A stretch of DNA of 64,000 nt. It comes from HK1 sp965202875. GTDB taxonomy: Bacteria > Pseudomonadota > Gammaproteobacteria > HK1. How positions within the stretch are numbered: the stretch's first letter is position 1; every line of letters starts with the position of its first letter. The notes under the pieces are model-generated. The model searched no databases, had not been told where the DNA came from, and saw only the letters and a list, made by a program, of their open reading frames with translations. Below are positions 1 to 9,500 of the stretch, in pieces. Location of the stretch: assembly GCA_965202875.1 (NCBI GenBank), contig OZ241870.1, positions 1,240,001 through 1,304,000 of the forward strand, written 5' to 3'. The position numbers and the translations under genes were made by a program.

Positions 1-1427
1 AGGCTCTTGCGGTCCGAGTCCCGCAACACCTTGCACTCCACCACGAATCGCTCCCACAGGTCCGAGGGCTGCCCCGACTCCCGCGGCCACAGCACCAGCA
101 GGTCCGTCCGGCCCCGCCCCAACCCGTACTCCCGCTCGATGCGCCCGCCCCCGTTCACCACCCGTTGCAGGTACGACTGCAAGATGAGCTGCGGCGCCGC
201 CTCCCGGTACGCCCCCAGATGGCCGAGCCAGTGCTCCGCGTGCTCCCCGAAGAACGTGCGGAACGCCGTCAGAAGCTTCGTCATGTCCAGCCGGCCGTCG
301 TCGTCCACGTACCACGCCACCTGGATGTCCAGGCTGTCCTGCAACACGTAGCCCAGCTCGCGGGGCACCACCTCCCGGTAGATCGGGTTCGCGATGCGCG
401 GCGGCGAGTCCGGCGCCAGCAACCCCAGGTCGCGCACGTATTCCAGGTCGCGGCCGTCGTGCTGCACCTCCCCGCCGCTCAGGAGGGGCTCGACCACCCG
501 CCGGACCCGCTCCTCCTCCAACTTGTGCGCCAACTGGTCCAGATGCGTACGCCGCGAGAGAATCAACTCCTCCCGCGCCGCGTAGACGTCGTCCACTTCG
601 ATGGAACGCGAGCGGTCCCGCCCGGCCTTGTTGTCGAAGCACGCCCCCGCGCACAGCGCGTTCACCAGCCACGGCTGGCCCTGGGTCTGCGTCCACACCG
701 CCTCCTGCGCCGCCGCCGAGAAGCGCTGGCCGGTCTCCTCGGTGTGCTGCGTCATCAGCGCCCGCGTCTCCGCCTCGGTGAAGTCGCCCATGCGCAACGA
801 CTTCGCCGCCACGTTGAAGGGACTGCCGCCGGCGATGACCTCGCCGGTGCTCGACCGGATGCGGTAGTCGCGGATGTCGCGTACCCCGCACAGCACCACG
901 CTCTGCGGGAAGCCCTCGGGGCGTTGCTGGTAGCCGGCGCGAAGCTGGCGAAGTACGGAGAGCAGGGTGTCGCCGACCAGCGAATCGATCTCGTCCACCA
1001 GCAGCACCAGCGGCACCGGGTTGGCCCGGCACCAGCGGGCGAGCAGCACGTTGAGAGCGCTTTCCGGCCCCATCGACGCCAGGACGTCCGGCCACACACC
1101 GCCGGGGTAGTCGTCGCCCAGCCCCCGCGCATTCTCGGCCAGGATCCCCAGAATGGCGCGAATGCCACGCGCCGTGTCGTCACGCGCCACCTGGCCGACC
1201 TCGACGTTCACGTCCACGCAGCGGAAGCTGCCCACTTCGCCGCTGTTGAGCAGGTCGCGAAGCGCGATGAGCGCGGAGGTCTTGCCGGTCTGGCGCGGCG
1301 CGTGCAGCACGAAGTAGCGCTTGGCCTGGATCAGGCCCAGGAATTCATCGACATTCACGCGATCCAGCGGGTGGATGGCGTAGTGGTCGTCCGGGCGCAC
1401 CGGCCCTTCGGTGTTGAAGAAGCGCAT
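1..1427 (-). CDS. AAA-like ATPase with C-terminal PD-(D/E)XK-like domain, copy 1 (runs off left edge)
   Basis: An open frame runs from an ATG at 1427 to the window edge without a stop, so the C-terminus is missing. The N-terminus has a P-loop (APRQTGKTSALI) and a Walker B (LVLLVDEID), typical of the AAA-like domain of mobile nuclease-associated ATPases. Near the edge, FVVECK resembles the E-x-K core of PD-(D/E)XK nucleases. The protein is near-identical to the complete copy at 11635-13275, which gives the expected full length of 546 residues. It lies downstream of the restriction-type helicase on the same strand. A role in defence or mobile-element biology is inferred from the domains and neighbours; the substrate is unknown. 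Confidence 0.8.
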   Translation of the reverse strand, partial: MRFFNTEGPVRPDDHYAIHPLDRVNVDEFLGLIQAKRYFVLHAPRQTGKTSALIALRDLLNSGEVGSFRCVDVNVEVGQVARDDTARGIRAILGILAENARGLGDDYPGGVWPDVLASMGPESALNVLLARWCRANPVPLVLLVDEIDSLVGDTLLSVLRQLRAGYQQRPEGFPQSVVLCGVRDIRDYRIRSSTGEVIAGGSPFNVAAKSLRMGDFTEAETRALMTQHTEETGQRFSAAAQEAVWTQTQGQPWLVNALCAGACFDNKAGRDRSRSIEVDDVYAAREELILSRRTHLDQLAHKLEEERVRRVVEPLLSGGEVQHDGRDLEYVRDLGLLAPDSPPRIANPIYREVVPRELGYVLQDSLDIQVAWYVDDDGRLDMTKLLTAFRTFFGEHAEHWLGHLGAYREAAPQLILQSYLQRVVNGGGRIEREYGLGRGRTDLLVLWPRESGQPSDLWERFVVECKVLRDSDRKS

Positions 1428-1591
1428 GGGCCGATTATGGCACTTGCCGCGCGCCGTTGCGTGCGCGGGCGGCCAACGGCACGTCAGGACGGGACCGGGA
1501 TTCGGTACCGGGCAGTACGATCAGGGTGCGGCGGCCTTCACGCCCGCGACCCATGAAGTCCCCGGCCATCCCTCCGCCGACCCGTCCGGCC

Positions 1592-4500
1592 TCACGCCAG
1601 GACACCATCGATCAATCCGTTGAACGCGGCCTCCACCTTCGCCCCGAAGTCAGCCTCCATTTCATACACGTCCCCGAACTCGGCGAAGGCCCAGCGGCCG
1701 AACGTGCCCAGGCGGTTCACACCGGGCACCCAGAAGGTCTCCATCGCCGCCTTCTTCTCCTTCGCGTCCTCGCGCCGGTAGCCCTTGACCTCCACCACCA
1801 GATGCAGCGGGTCTTCGTCTCCCCGCCCGTCGTCCACCAGGACGATGAAGTCGGGCCGGTAGCGCCTCGCCTCCGAGCCGAAACGGTAGGGCGCCTCGAA
1901 CCCCAGGTGGTCGTTCTTCACGTAGGCGCGCACCCGCCGGTGCGACTCCGCGACGCGGCAGAACTCCGCCTCCCATTCACTGTCGCAGATCGCCCAGTTG
2001 ACGTGGCTTCGCCCGGCGCCGGTCTCCCACCGCAGCGCCTTCGAGGTCCTGAAGCTCACGTGCACCGTCGAGCCCGCGGGGTTGTACGGGTCGAGCACCG
2101 CCTTGACCGGGCGCTCGCCTTCCAGCCTCGCCACGATGCCGCGGGTGATCCGCTCGCAGGCCAGGTCGGCCAATTCCTGGTACATGAGCTGGGCCGGGTA
2201 CGTGCCGCCCTTGCAGACCAGATGGCCGTCGAGCCACTGCCGGGTGACCCGCTTGAGCTGGCCGAAGAGATGGAGCTTCGGCGCCTCCCCAGGATCGCGC
2301 CACTTGGTCTCCAGCAGGCGTTTGGCCAAGTGGAAGAGGAGCGTCGAGCGGCGCAGACCGCCCGTGTGCACCAGGCTCAAGTCCACCCCTTCGCCGATGA
2401 TGCCCCGGTTCAGGGTCTTCGACGGCCCCACGAGATCGGGCGTCAGCTCCAGCGTCGAATCGTCGTCGAAGCGCGCCGACAGCCGCTCCTCCGGCAGCTC
2501 CACGCGGTAGCCCGCCACCCGCGGGAAGCGGATCTCGCAGGCGTCGCGCTCCGGCGTGACCGCCTTCACGTGCACGGTCTTGCGCGGCGGCTGCGGCGGC
2601 GTGACCACCGGCCTGGCGGTGAAGTCGAAGGGGATGCCGAGCACGTCGGCGTACTCCACGTTGAACCGGCCGTCCTCGTTCAGGTCGTAGGACTGCCGGC
2701 GTAGCGCCCGCCCCACCACCTGCTCGCACAGAAGCTGCGTGCCGAACGCGCGCACGCCGAGCACGTGGGTCACGGTGTTCGCGTCCCATCCCTCGCTCAG
2801 CATGGCCACGGAGACGACGCAGCGGATGGTGCTCCCGAGCTGCCCCGGCTTGCCGACGGTGTTCATCACCTCCCGCAGCAGGTCTTCGTCGGAGAGGCGG
2901 TCCGCCTTCTGCCGGTCCCCGGTGCGCTCGACGATCTCGCGGCGGAAGCGCTCGATCTCGTCCCCGGCCATCTTGCGGAAGTCCGCATCCAGCGCTTCGC
3001 CCGATTCGAGCTGCTCGCTGTCGATGAGCAGGGTGTTCGGGCGGGGCAGCGGGGCGCCGCCCTCGTCGAAGTTCCGGAACAGCGGCAGCCGGCCCTGCAC
3101 CAAGGTCGCGGCCCGATGGCCGTCTCCGTCGCCATTCCCGCTCCCGTTCCCGTTCCCGATTCCGCTCCGGCTCGCGGTCCCGGCCTCGTCCTTGTCCTTG
3201 CCCCTGCCGCCGTCCCCGCTCCCGCGGTGGAACCCCGATACGTAGTCGTAGACCAGCTTGGACGTGGACGTGTTGTTGCACACGACGATGAAGCAGGGCG
3301 GGACCTCGATGCCGGCCGCCTCCCACAGCGCGAAGGTCTTCTCGTAGTGCCCGTAGAGCGCTTCGAGCGCGGTTTGCAGCTCCACGGGGAGGCTCAACGG
3401 GTCGAGCGCCTCCGCCTTGCCGCGCCCCTTCTTCGGCATCTTCCCCCGGATGTGCTCCCAGAGGTTGCGGAACTTCGGCATCTCGCCGCCCGGAATGTTG
3501 TCCGCCACCGGCACCCGCGGCAGCTTGACGATGCCGCATTCGATGGCGTCCATCAGCGAGAAGTCGCTCATCGTCCACGGGAACAGCGTCCCTTCGGCGT
3601 AGCCCGACCCGCGGAGGAAGAAGGGGGTGGCGGAGAGGTCGACGATGCGGCGCACGCCCAGCGTGCGGGCCACGCTTTCGAGCCCGCCCATCCACAGCCG
3701 GGCGTGCCTGCGGTTCCTCTCCGCCTCCTTCCGGTCCTCCCCCTTCAGCGCGCCCTCTTCGTCCGCCTCCGCCGGCCTCTCCCGGTAGCAGTGGTGCGCC
3801 TCGTCGTTCAGGACCAGGACGTCCTTCATGCCCATCAGCCCGGGCATCACCCGCCGCAGCATCTGGCCCTCGGTTTCGAGGGATCGGAGCCCGGCCCCCC
3901 GCCCTTGCAGCAGCGCCCGCCCCCCGGTGGAGAGCGGCAGGGTCTCGCGCCGCCTGAAGGCGTGGAAGTTGGTGATGACGATCCGGGCGCGGTCGAGGTC
4001 GGCGAGCATGTCCGCCGGGACGAGCTCGCGGCTGCGGTAGTCGCTGTCCGGGTCGTTCGGTTGCAGCACGCGGAGCCGGTCGCGGATCGGCAGGCCCGGG
4101 GCGACGACGAGGAATCCGCGGCTGAAGCGCCGGCTGCCGGGATGGCGCACCGCGTTGACCGTCTGCCAGGCGATGATCATCGCCATGACGGTGGTCTTGC
4201 CGGCCCCGGTCGCGAGCTTGAGGGCCAGCCGGGCCAAGCCCGGGTTGGCCCCGGCGTTGGCCGCCTCGAGGTGGTCGAGGAAGGTCTTCGCGCGGCGGCC
4301 GAGCCGCGGCGCGGCCTCGGTGAGCCAGATCAGCGTCTCGACCGCCTCGATCTGGCAGAAGAAGGGCCGGAGGCCGCCGAAGCGGTGGTGGCGCCAGTGC
4401 CGCAGCAGACGGGCCGTCTCCGGGGTGACGCGCCAATCGTTCGGGTTCGGCAGCGCCCGCCACCGGTCCACGTGGCCGCGGAGCTCGTTGATGATGGGCG

Positions 4501-4738
4501 TCGGGTCGTAGCGCTGGGCCTTCGTGGACACCCCGGTGCGGTCCCCGAACTCCAGCCCGTCCTGGGCGGCTGCCGTCTTCCTCTTCCGGGGCTTGGGGAT
4601 GGGCGTGATGAATTCCGCCCGCCGCCGCTGCTCGACGATGCGGCTGGTCGGCTGTCCTTCCGGGTCCAGCTCCCAATGGCGGGCCGGATGCTCGTAGGGC
4701 GAGTTGACGACCGGCTGCTCGAAGAACGATCCGCTCAT
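1592..4738 (-). CDS. Type III restriction-like DEAD helicase/nuclease (BPTD_3080-type family)
   Basis: This 1048-residue protein is a superfamily 2 helicase fused to a nuclease-like domain. Visible motifs in order are Walker A (KLATGAGKTTVMAM, about residue 175), a DEAH box (LNDEAHHCYRE), motif III (DLSATPF), motif VI (EQVVGRALRR) and a C-terminal PD-(D/E)XK signature (YRPDFIVLV, then VVEVKGY). This is the layout of Res-type restriction subunits, and the N-terminus matches the BPTD_3080-like group as I recall it. A low-complexity Gly/Asn/Asp stretch near residue 530 looks like a family-specific insertion. No modification subunit is adjacent; the only methyltransferase in the window is 30 kb away. 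A truncated mosaic of this gene lies at 13373-14011. The start is the ATG at 4738, 39 bp from a MITE. Confidence 0.85.
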   Translation of the reverse strand: MSGSFFEQPVVNSPYEHPARHWELDPEGQPTSRIVEQRRRAEFITPIPKPRKRKTAAAQDGLEFGDRTGVSTKAQRYDPTPIINELRGHVDRWRALPNPNDWRVTPETARLLRHWRHHRFGGLRPFFCQIEAVETLIWLTEAAPRLGRRAKTFLDHLEAANAGANPGLARLALKLATGAGKTTVMAMIIAWQTVNAVRHPGSRRFSRGFLVVAPGLPIRDRLRVLQPNDPDSDYRSRELVPADMLADLDRARIVITNFHAFRRRETLPLSTGGRALLQGRGAGLRSLETEGQMLRRVMPGLMGMKDVLVLNDEAHHCYRERPAEADEEGALKGEDRKEAERNRRHARLWMGGLESVARTLGVRRIVDLSATPFFLRGSGYAEGTLFPWTMSDFSLMDAIECGIVKLPRVPVADNIPGGEMPKFRNLWEHIRGKMPKKGRGKAEALDPLSLPVELQTALEALYGHYEKTFALWEAAGIEVPPCFIVVCNNTSTSKLVYDYVSGFHRGSGDGGRGKDKDEAGTASRSGIGNGNGSGNGDGDGHRAATLVQGRLPLFRNFDEGGAPLPRPNTLLIDSEQLESGEALDADFRKMAGDEIERFRREIVERTGDRQKADRLSDEDLLREVMNTVGKPGQLGSTIRCVVSVAMLSEGWDANTVTHVLGVRAFGTQLLCEQVVGRALRRQSYDLNEDGRFNVEYADVLGIPFDFTARPVVTPPQPPRKTVHVKAVTPERDACEIRFPRVAGYRVELPEERLSARFDDDSTLELTPDLVGPSKTLNRGIIGEGVDLSLVHTGGLRRSTLLFHLAKRLLETKWRDPGEAPKLHLFGQLKRVTRQWLDGHLVCKGGTYPAQLMYQELADLACERITRGIVARLEGERPVKAVLDPYNPAGSTVHVSFRTSKALRWETGAGRSHVNWAICDSEWEAEFCRVAESHRRVRAYVKNDHLGFEAPYRFGSEARRYRPDFIVLVDDGRGDEDPLHLVVEVKGYRREDAKEKKAAMETFWVPGVNRLGTFGRWAFAEFGDVYEMEADFGAKVEAAFNGLIDGVLA

Positions 4739-4777
4739 GGATGGCTCCGTAGCGTCCTGTCTCCGGGGTCTTGCATC

Positions 4778-4930
4778 CTCAAGTTTCGGGATTCGCTGAC
4801 CGAAATGGATTCCCGCTTTCGCGGGAATGACGTCATTTCAGCGAGACGCTTTGCTTTCAGGCTGGCCGTCATTCCCGCGAAAGCGGGAATCCATCGCCTG
4901 ATTCAGGCATTTTGAATCCCGAAACTTGAG
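4778..4930 (+). mobile_element. MITE copy A (153 bp)
   Basis: The element has 16-bp terminal inverted repeats beginning CTCAAGTTTCGGGATT and ends with the exact complement. It is flanked by the 7-bp direct repeat TTGCATC on both sides, which marks an insertion. Inside are inverted copies of a hairpin around GATTCCCGCTTTCGCGGGAA. It has no coding capacity. Further copies are at 11214-11389 and 50305-50472. It lies just upstream of the restriction helicase gene. Confidence 0.85.
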
Positions 4931-5103
4931 TTGCATCGAACGAGCCCATTCCTCAGCGATCAGCGACGCTTCGTCCGGCATTGGCCGCGGCCCGCCCGTA
5001 CTGCCCGGCCCGGTGCGTGATGGTATCTGCTCCCGCGCCTTTCCGCGTCCCTGAACATCCTCCCCGGGCCGGTGCCGTGGGCAGCCGGAGCGCATCGATC
5101 CGT

Positions 5104-5200
5104 CTCCCCGGACGGGCAGCTTCCCTGGCGCGGCGGGGTGCAGTGCACGCAGGTTGGGCACTTGTGGGAATGGTCCGCCTCGAAAGATCTGCGATTTCAA
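5104..5200 (-). pseudogene. dsrL N-terminal fragment
   Basis: On the minus strand this stretch encodes FEADHSHKCPTCVHCTPPRQ followed by GSCPSGE, which matches residues of about 33-60 of the intact DsrL at 19583-21538. The match breaks off on both sides, so this is a stray duplicated scrap of about 95 bp, not a gene. The rest of 4931-5272 shows no gene. Confidence 0.7.
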
Positions 5201-5272
5201 TTGCCATCCTCGGTGTTCGAGTAGCTTGCACGTCCGATGGCTATGAAATCGGATCGAGAGCTTGCCGAGCCA

Positions 5273-6220
5273 TCAAGCGTGTCCCTCGATCAGTTCCTTC
5301 TCGATGCGCAGTCTCCGGTCTTCCGCCCTCCGTGTCTTCTCGGGCATCCACAGATCCGCTTCGAGTATCCCGATTAGCTCGTCTTCCTTCCCCGCCCAAT
5401 CCTCACAGGTTTCCCGGACCAGTCGTGCGGTTCCGGGCATCCTCGCATTCTCCATGTGCCCGGCAAATGCCACGAGCTTCGCGACCAGTTGCCGCCCTTC
5501 GTATCGCCCCATGTCGTTCGGCCGGCAGGTTCCGTAGGCGATCCGGGCCGTGGCAGGGACCCCATCCCGATAGACGTCGTCGCAAGTCCTGGATTCCACC
5601 ACCGCATCCGCTGACCGGATGAAGGGTCTTGCCGCTTGCAGGAACCGCCCCTCGCGGTTCTTTCCGGCGATCCATCCGTCCACCGAGTCACGATCGACCA
5701 TGTCCATGTTGTCGGTGCCCACCATCTCGGCGTTGCGCAGCAGCGCTTGGGCGATGACCAGCGGGTCTCCGCTCTGCCCCGGGATGACCACGTCGGCCTC
5801 TTCCGGCAGGGCGTCCATCGCCAGCTCGGCCGCGACCATCCTGTCTTCTTCTTCCAGTCGCGGGAACGTGTACACGCTGTCGTTCGCCTGTTTCTCCTCT
5901 TCGATCCACCGGGCGAACGCCTCCGTCTTCACCTCCTTTCGCCACAGCGCGTCTTTCATGACCCATGCCTTGCGTTCCTTCTCGGACCACTCTCCCTGCA
6001 TGGTCCTTGCCGTTGCCCGGCTCTCGCGCCTCGCCTGTTTCGCGGCCACGTTCTGGCAGACCTTCGGGCTCTCCCGGGCGGCTTCCGCCGGAACGATCAC
6101 CATGCTCCCGCGGTATTCCTGCACGGCGCAGAGCATCCGGCGCGCTGATTGGCGTATCAGGAGAACGCTGTCGACCGCGCAGGCGCAGACTGGTCCTCGT
6201 GTCCTCGTTGCCTCGATCAT
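5273..6220 (-). CDS. PIN-domain-like protein (putative toxin nuclease)
   Basis: This is a 315-residue protein of a PIN-like layout. An early acidic residue sits in a hydrophobic strand (CAVDSVLLI), followed by an IVPAEAARES strand/helix and a C-terminal GDPLVIAQALL...VGTDNMD segment that resembles the D-x-x-I-A-x-A-L...TxN signature of PIN RNases. The ATG at 6220 overlaps the stop of the upstream small gene in an ATGA arrangement, which implies translational coupling. The two-gene organisation suggests a VapBC-like cassette. The family call rests on pattern recognition only; the central 90 residues, rich in Glu, Lys and Arg, are not recognised. Confidence 0.5.
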   Translation of the reverse strand: MIEATRTRGPVCACAVDSVLLIRQSARRMLCAVQEYRGSMVIVPAEAARESPKVCQNVAAKQARRESRATARTMQGEWSEKERKAWVMKDALWRKEVKTEAFARWIEEEKQANDSVYTFPRLEEEDRMVAAELAMDALPEEADVVIPGQSGDPLVIAQALLRNAEMVGTDNMDMVDRDSVDGWIAGKNREGRFLQAARPFIRSADAVVESRTCDDVYRDGVPATARIAYGTCRPNDMGRYEGRQLVAKLVAFAGHMENARMPGTARLVRETCEDWAGKEDELIGILEADLWMPEKTRRAEDRRLRIEKELIEGHA

Positions 6221-6480
6221 CTTCCCGGTCCGCGACCGTACATCGCTTCCCACATCAGCGCCGCCACGTCACGATCGCCTCTTTCCTCGGCTTCGTCCCA
6301 CAGGGTCCACAGTACGGAGGGTGCGGCCTCTCCTTCTTCGTTCCGCACTTCTTCATGGCGGCTCTCCGGTCCTCCTGCGTTCCCTGCTTCTCGCGGTTCC
6401 TGCATCGCCCTGCCCTCGTAAGGTCCGCTGGCCATCTTCGGTTCAATCGAGTCGATCATGCGCCACTCGCACTTCCTCAT
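6217..6480 (-). CDS. Small partner of the PIN-like gene (putative antitoxin)
   Basis: This is an 87-residue acidic protein whose stop codon overlaps the start of the PIN-like gene. Its C-terminal half (VLWTLWDEAEERGDRDVAAL) is probably helical. I do not recognise the family. Gene order, size and the ATGA coupling suggest an antitoxin or regulator. Two downstream in-frame ATGs (for example the one encoding MIDSIEP) are alternative starts. Confidence 0.4.
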   Translation of the reverse strand: MRKCEWRMIDSIEPKMASGPYEGRAMQEPREAGNAGGPESRHEEVRNEEGEAAPSVLWTLWDEAEERGDRDVAALMWEAMYGRGPGR

Positions 6481-6513
6481 GCCACGGTCTTGACTTCTCC
6501 CACGACGAACCGG

Positions 6514-9500
6514 CTACCGCTCGAATTGCTCGAACTCGCGTCCCGCGTCGTGAATTCGTTCCAGGCAGAGGCGATCGATCAGGTCCAGCGAAGGGGACGT
6601 CCATTTGTCGTCCTGGTGCTGCTGGTATGTCCGGAAAATGAGTTTTGCGACGATGTCCGCGTCTCCGGCGCCGGCGCGTCCGGCCCAACCGTCCCGCGCC
6701 TCGTCGGCGAAGCGATCGAGGAACTTTGCGCAGACCTCGCACGTCATTCCCGGCAGCCGTTCCGGTGATGCCTCCAGCGTGTGAAGAATCGAGAAGGAGT
6801 CCTCTTGGAATGCCCTGCTGTCGCAAAACGTCGCGATCAGATCTCCGTAGTCGTCGAGGGCTTCATCCTGCAATTGACGGAAGCATGACGCTGCTTTGCG
6901 ACGCACTTCGGGATCGTCGTCGTCGAACAACGCGACAAGCGTTGATTCGCACCATGCTCGGTACTCCGAACCGGCGATGTTGGCGGCGGCGACCTGCGCC
7001 ACGCCGAGGCGGTGCGGAGTGTCGCCGCGCAAGGCTTCATCAACGAGACCCGCGGCACCCTCGTGTATCAGGGTGGCGATGCTGGCGAAGCGTGCCCCCG
7101 CCTCGCAGACTTCCGGTTCGGACGACCGGAGCATGCGTTCGACAATCGGCCGCAGTTCGGGGAAGTCGTCACGCAAATGACCATGGATGAAATCGCAAAC
7201 GTGGTGCGTCGCGAGCAGACGATCTTCGGACAGGTTCATGTTCAGGAAGAGCGACATGCCAAGTGCCGGATCGTGACAGGAGACGGCCCGGAGGGTCCCG
7301 ACGACGCATGAGAGCACGGCCGCGCTCCGGTCCCTGATCATCCGGTCGAGGGTCGGGCGGAACCGCTCGATGCAGGCGGCGTCGGAGAGGATGAGGTCCC
7401 CAATGGCGTCGGCCGCTTTTCCGCGCGTGGTATTGATCCCGTTGTCGAGGATATCGCCGCTACGGTACGTCTTGCCGCCACCAGTGTCTTCCTGCCACGC
7501 CTCGCTGGCGGGATCTTCGTGCTCCGTGGCGAGCTGGTGGAGCATCCGGACGGCATCGTCCGGGAGCGGGTCTTCCATATTTCCAAGGACATCTGCAATA
7601 GACCGGCTGCAGGATCCGCGCGACTCTTCAAATGCCTTGCGGCACACTTGGAGTTTGAGATCGCTCGTGATCGGGGCTTTCTCCAATGCGGACAGTGTCC
7701 GCTCCAGGTACACGGGGTTCGTGTCGGCGGGGAACCGCAGGCTGAGGCGGGCGAATCGCTCCGGCTCCTCCTTGACGCGCTCTCCGAAAACTTGGGCCAA
7801 CTGCTCTGCGCCTCCCGTGACTTCATCTCCCGAACAATGCCCTTGATTCTCCGAACGATACTTCCCGATGGCACGCAGCCACTGGTCGTCGGTCATTTTG
7901 TCGGTGGCTGTTTTCTTGATCGGTGGCCCAACAAAGCTTGCGGTCATTGTGCGCGGCTCGCCTTGCGGTTTGCCGAACTTCCGCTTCAGCTCCTCGAAGT
8001 GCGCGTTCGCAGCGGCGCTGCGTAGCTCTGGCGGAATCGCCGAAAGCAGAGCGAACCGAGCCCATCCGATCCGTTTGTATCCATCCTTGGTGCGTTCATA
8101 AGGATGGACGTAGTGCAGGATCACCCCCTCAAGCCGCCCGCGGTTATCGGCGGTGCAGTGCGGAACGATTGCCCGGATCGCTTCCATCGCGCACCAGTGC
8201 GGGCTGCCGGAGAACCCGCACTGGAATCGCCACGGTCCATCGCACAGCAAGGCGGCTGCCTCGTCCGCATAGCGTGCCGCCCCGCCGGTGTACAGGGCCA
8301 GCAGGAGGTGGTTCGCGACGTGGGTGTCGCGGGGGCGCAAGTCGGCGATCACGTCACGGAGATCCGTAGCGCCCTCGCGGGCGAGGGTGGCCAGTGCACC
8401 GGCCAACTCCGGGAGGCACGCTTCTTCGCCCCCCGGATGATCGGTTTTCGTCAGAGTCGGCCATATGGTGTCGCGTCTCGGCGGCGTATCGCCGGACAGG
8501 GCGGAGTCCGAGATTTCGAGAACCACCGGAAGCACGTGCTCCACGAACGCCTCGGGAGCGTGCCTCGCGGACGTGTTGAACAGCACGGCCGCCGATTGCT
8601 CGTGGCGGAAAAATTCCCATCCACGCAGTTCCCCGCCGGCGGCGCGGACGACCACAAGGCGTCTCCGGAACCGATGGGCCAGCACTTCCGGGATCCAATC
8701 GGGACGGTTCTTGTCCAGACCGTGGAGCATGTCCCAGAACGTAGCATTCGCCGCGATTGGCCCCCGAGCCTCGTCGAGCGTCCCATTGTCCACCAAGCGC
8801 AGGAAGAGGTCGAAGAAACGGCGGCTCGTATGGTGGTCGGCCCATTGCATGATGGATCGAAGTCGAGACGCCCACTCACCGCCGCGGTCGGCGTATGGTT
8901 CGAGCAGGGCCGCGACGCGATTCGGCGCATGGCGCTGGTGGCGTCCAAGGTAGTTCACCGCTACGTTGGCGAACCGGTCATTGCCCGAGGCCAACCAATC
9001 CTTGATGACGCCGTGCCGGTCGGTGGCCTCGAACCACGACGGTGATCCGAAGAAGCGCTGCCATGCGATCTCCGACAGCTTGTCAGGATTCGGCCTGTCT
9101 TCCTCGATGGCTTTGAGCGCCGGCGCGATCCACTGTTGCCATATCGCCCATTCTTCCTCGGACGGATCCGTGACTTCGGCGAGGAGGGCAAACGCGAGGT
9201 CCTTGATATGCGCCCGGATCTCCTCGTCCGACAGCAGGGCGCGAAGCTCCTCCCCATACCGGGCACGGTCTGCGTCACGAAGATAGGCCAGCACTTGCCG
9301 GACCTGGGCGCGGCGGAACAGATGCTGCTCCGACCCCTTGAGGAACGACACCAGCGATTCCCGCTGCCCGACGAACACCCGGGCGAAACAGTAGTCGAAG
9401 AAGCTCTCGTGGCCGAATCCGTAGCGACGCCCGTTGAAGGTGAGCACGCCCTCCGACGCCAACCGGTCCACGTATGCGGACGGGAAATCGTCCAGGGTCT

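Noticed and set aside
165..1556. Long plus-strand open frames over the first 4.9 kb (165-1556 and 2765-4915)
   Set aside because: They are antisense to the ATPase and helicase genes. Their Arg/Pro/His-rich composition is typical of shadow frames in GC-rich DNA, and no domain is visible.
1592..4738. Complete type III restriction-modification system with the methyltransferase at 34541-35689
   Set aside because: The two genes are 30 kb apart with unrelated neighbours, and the methyltransferase is of the small beta class; nothing in the sequence links them.
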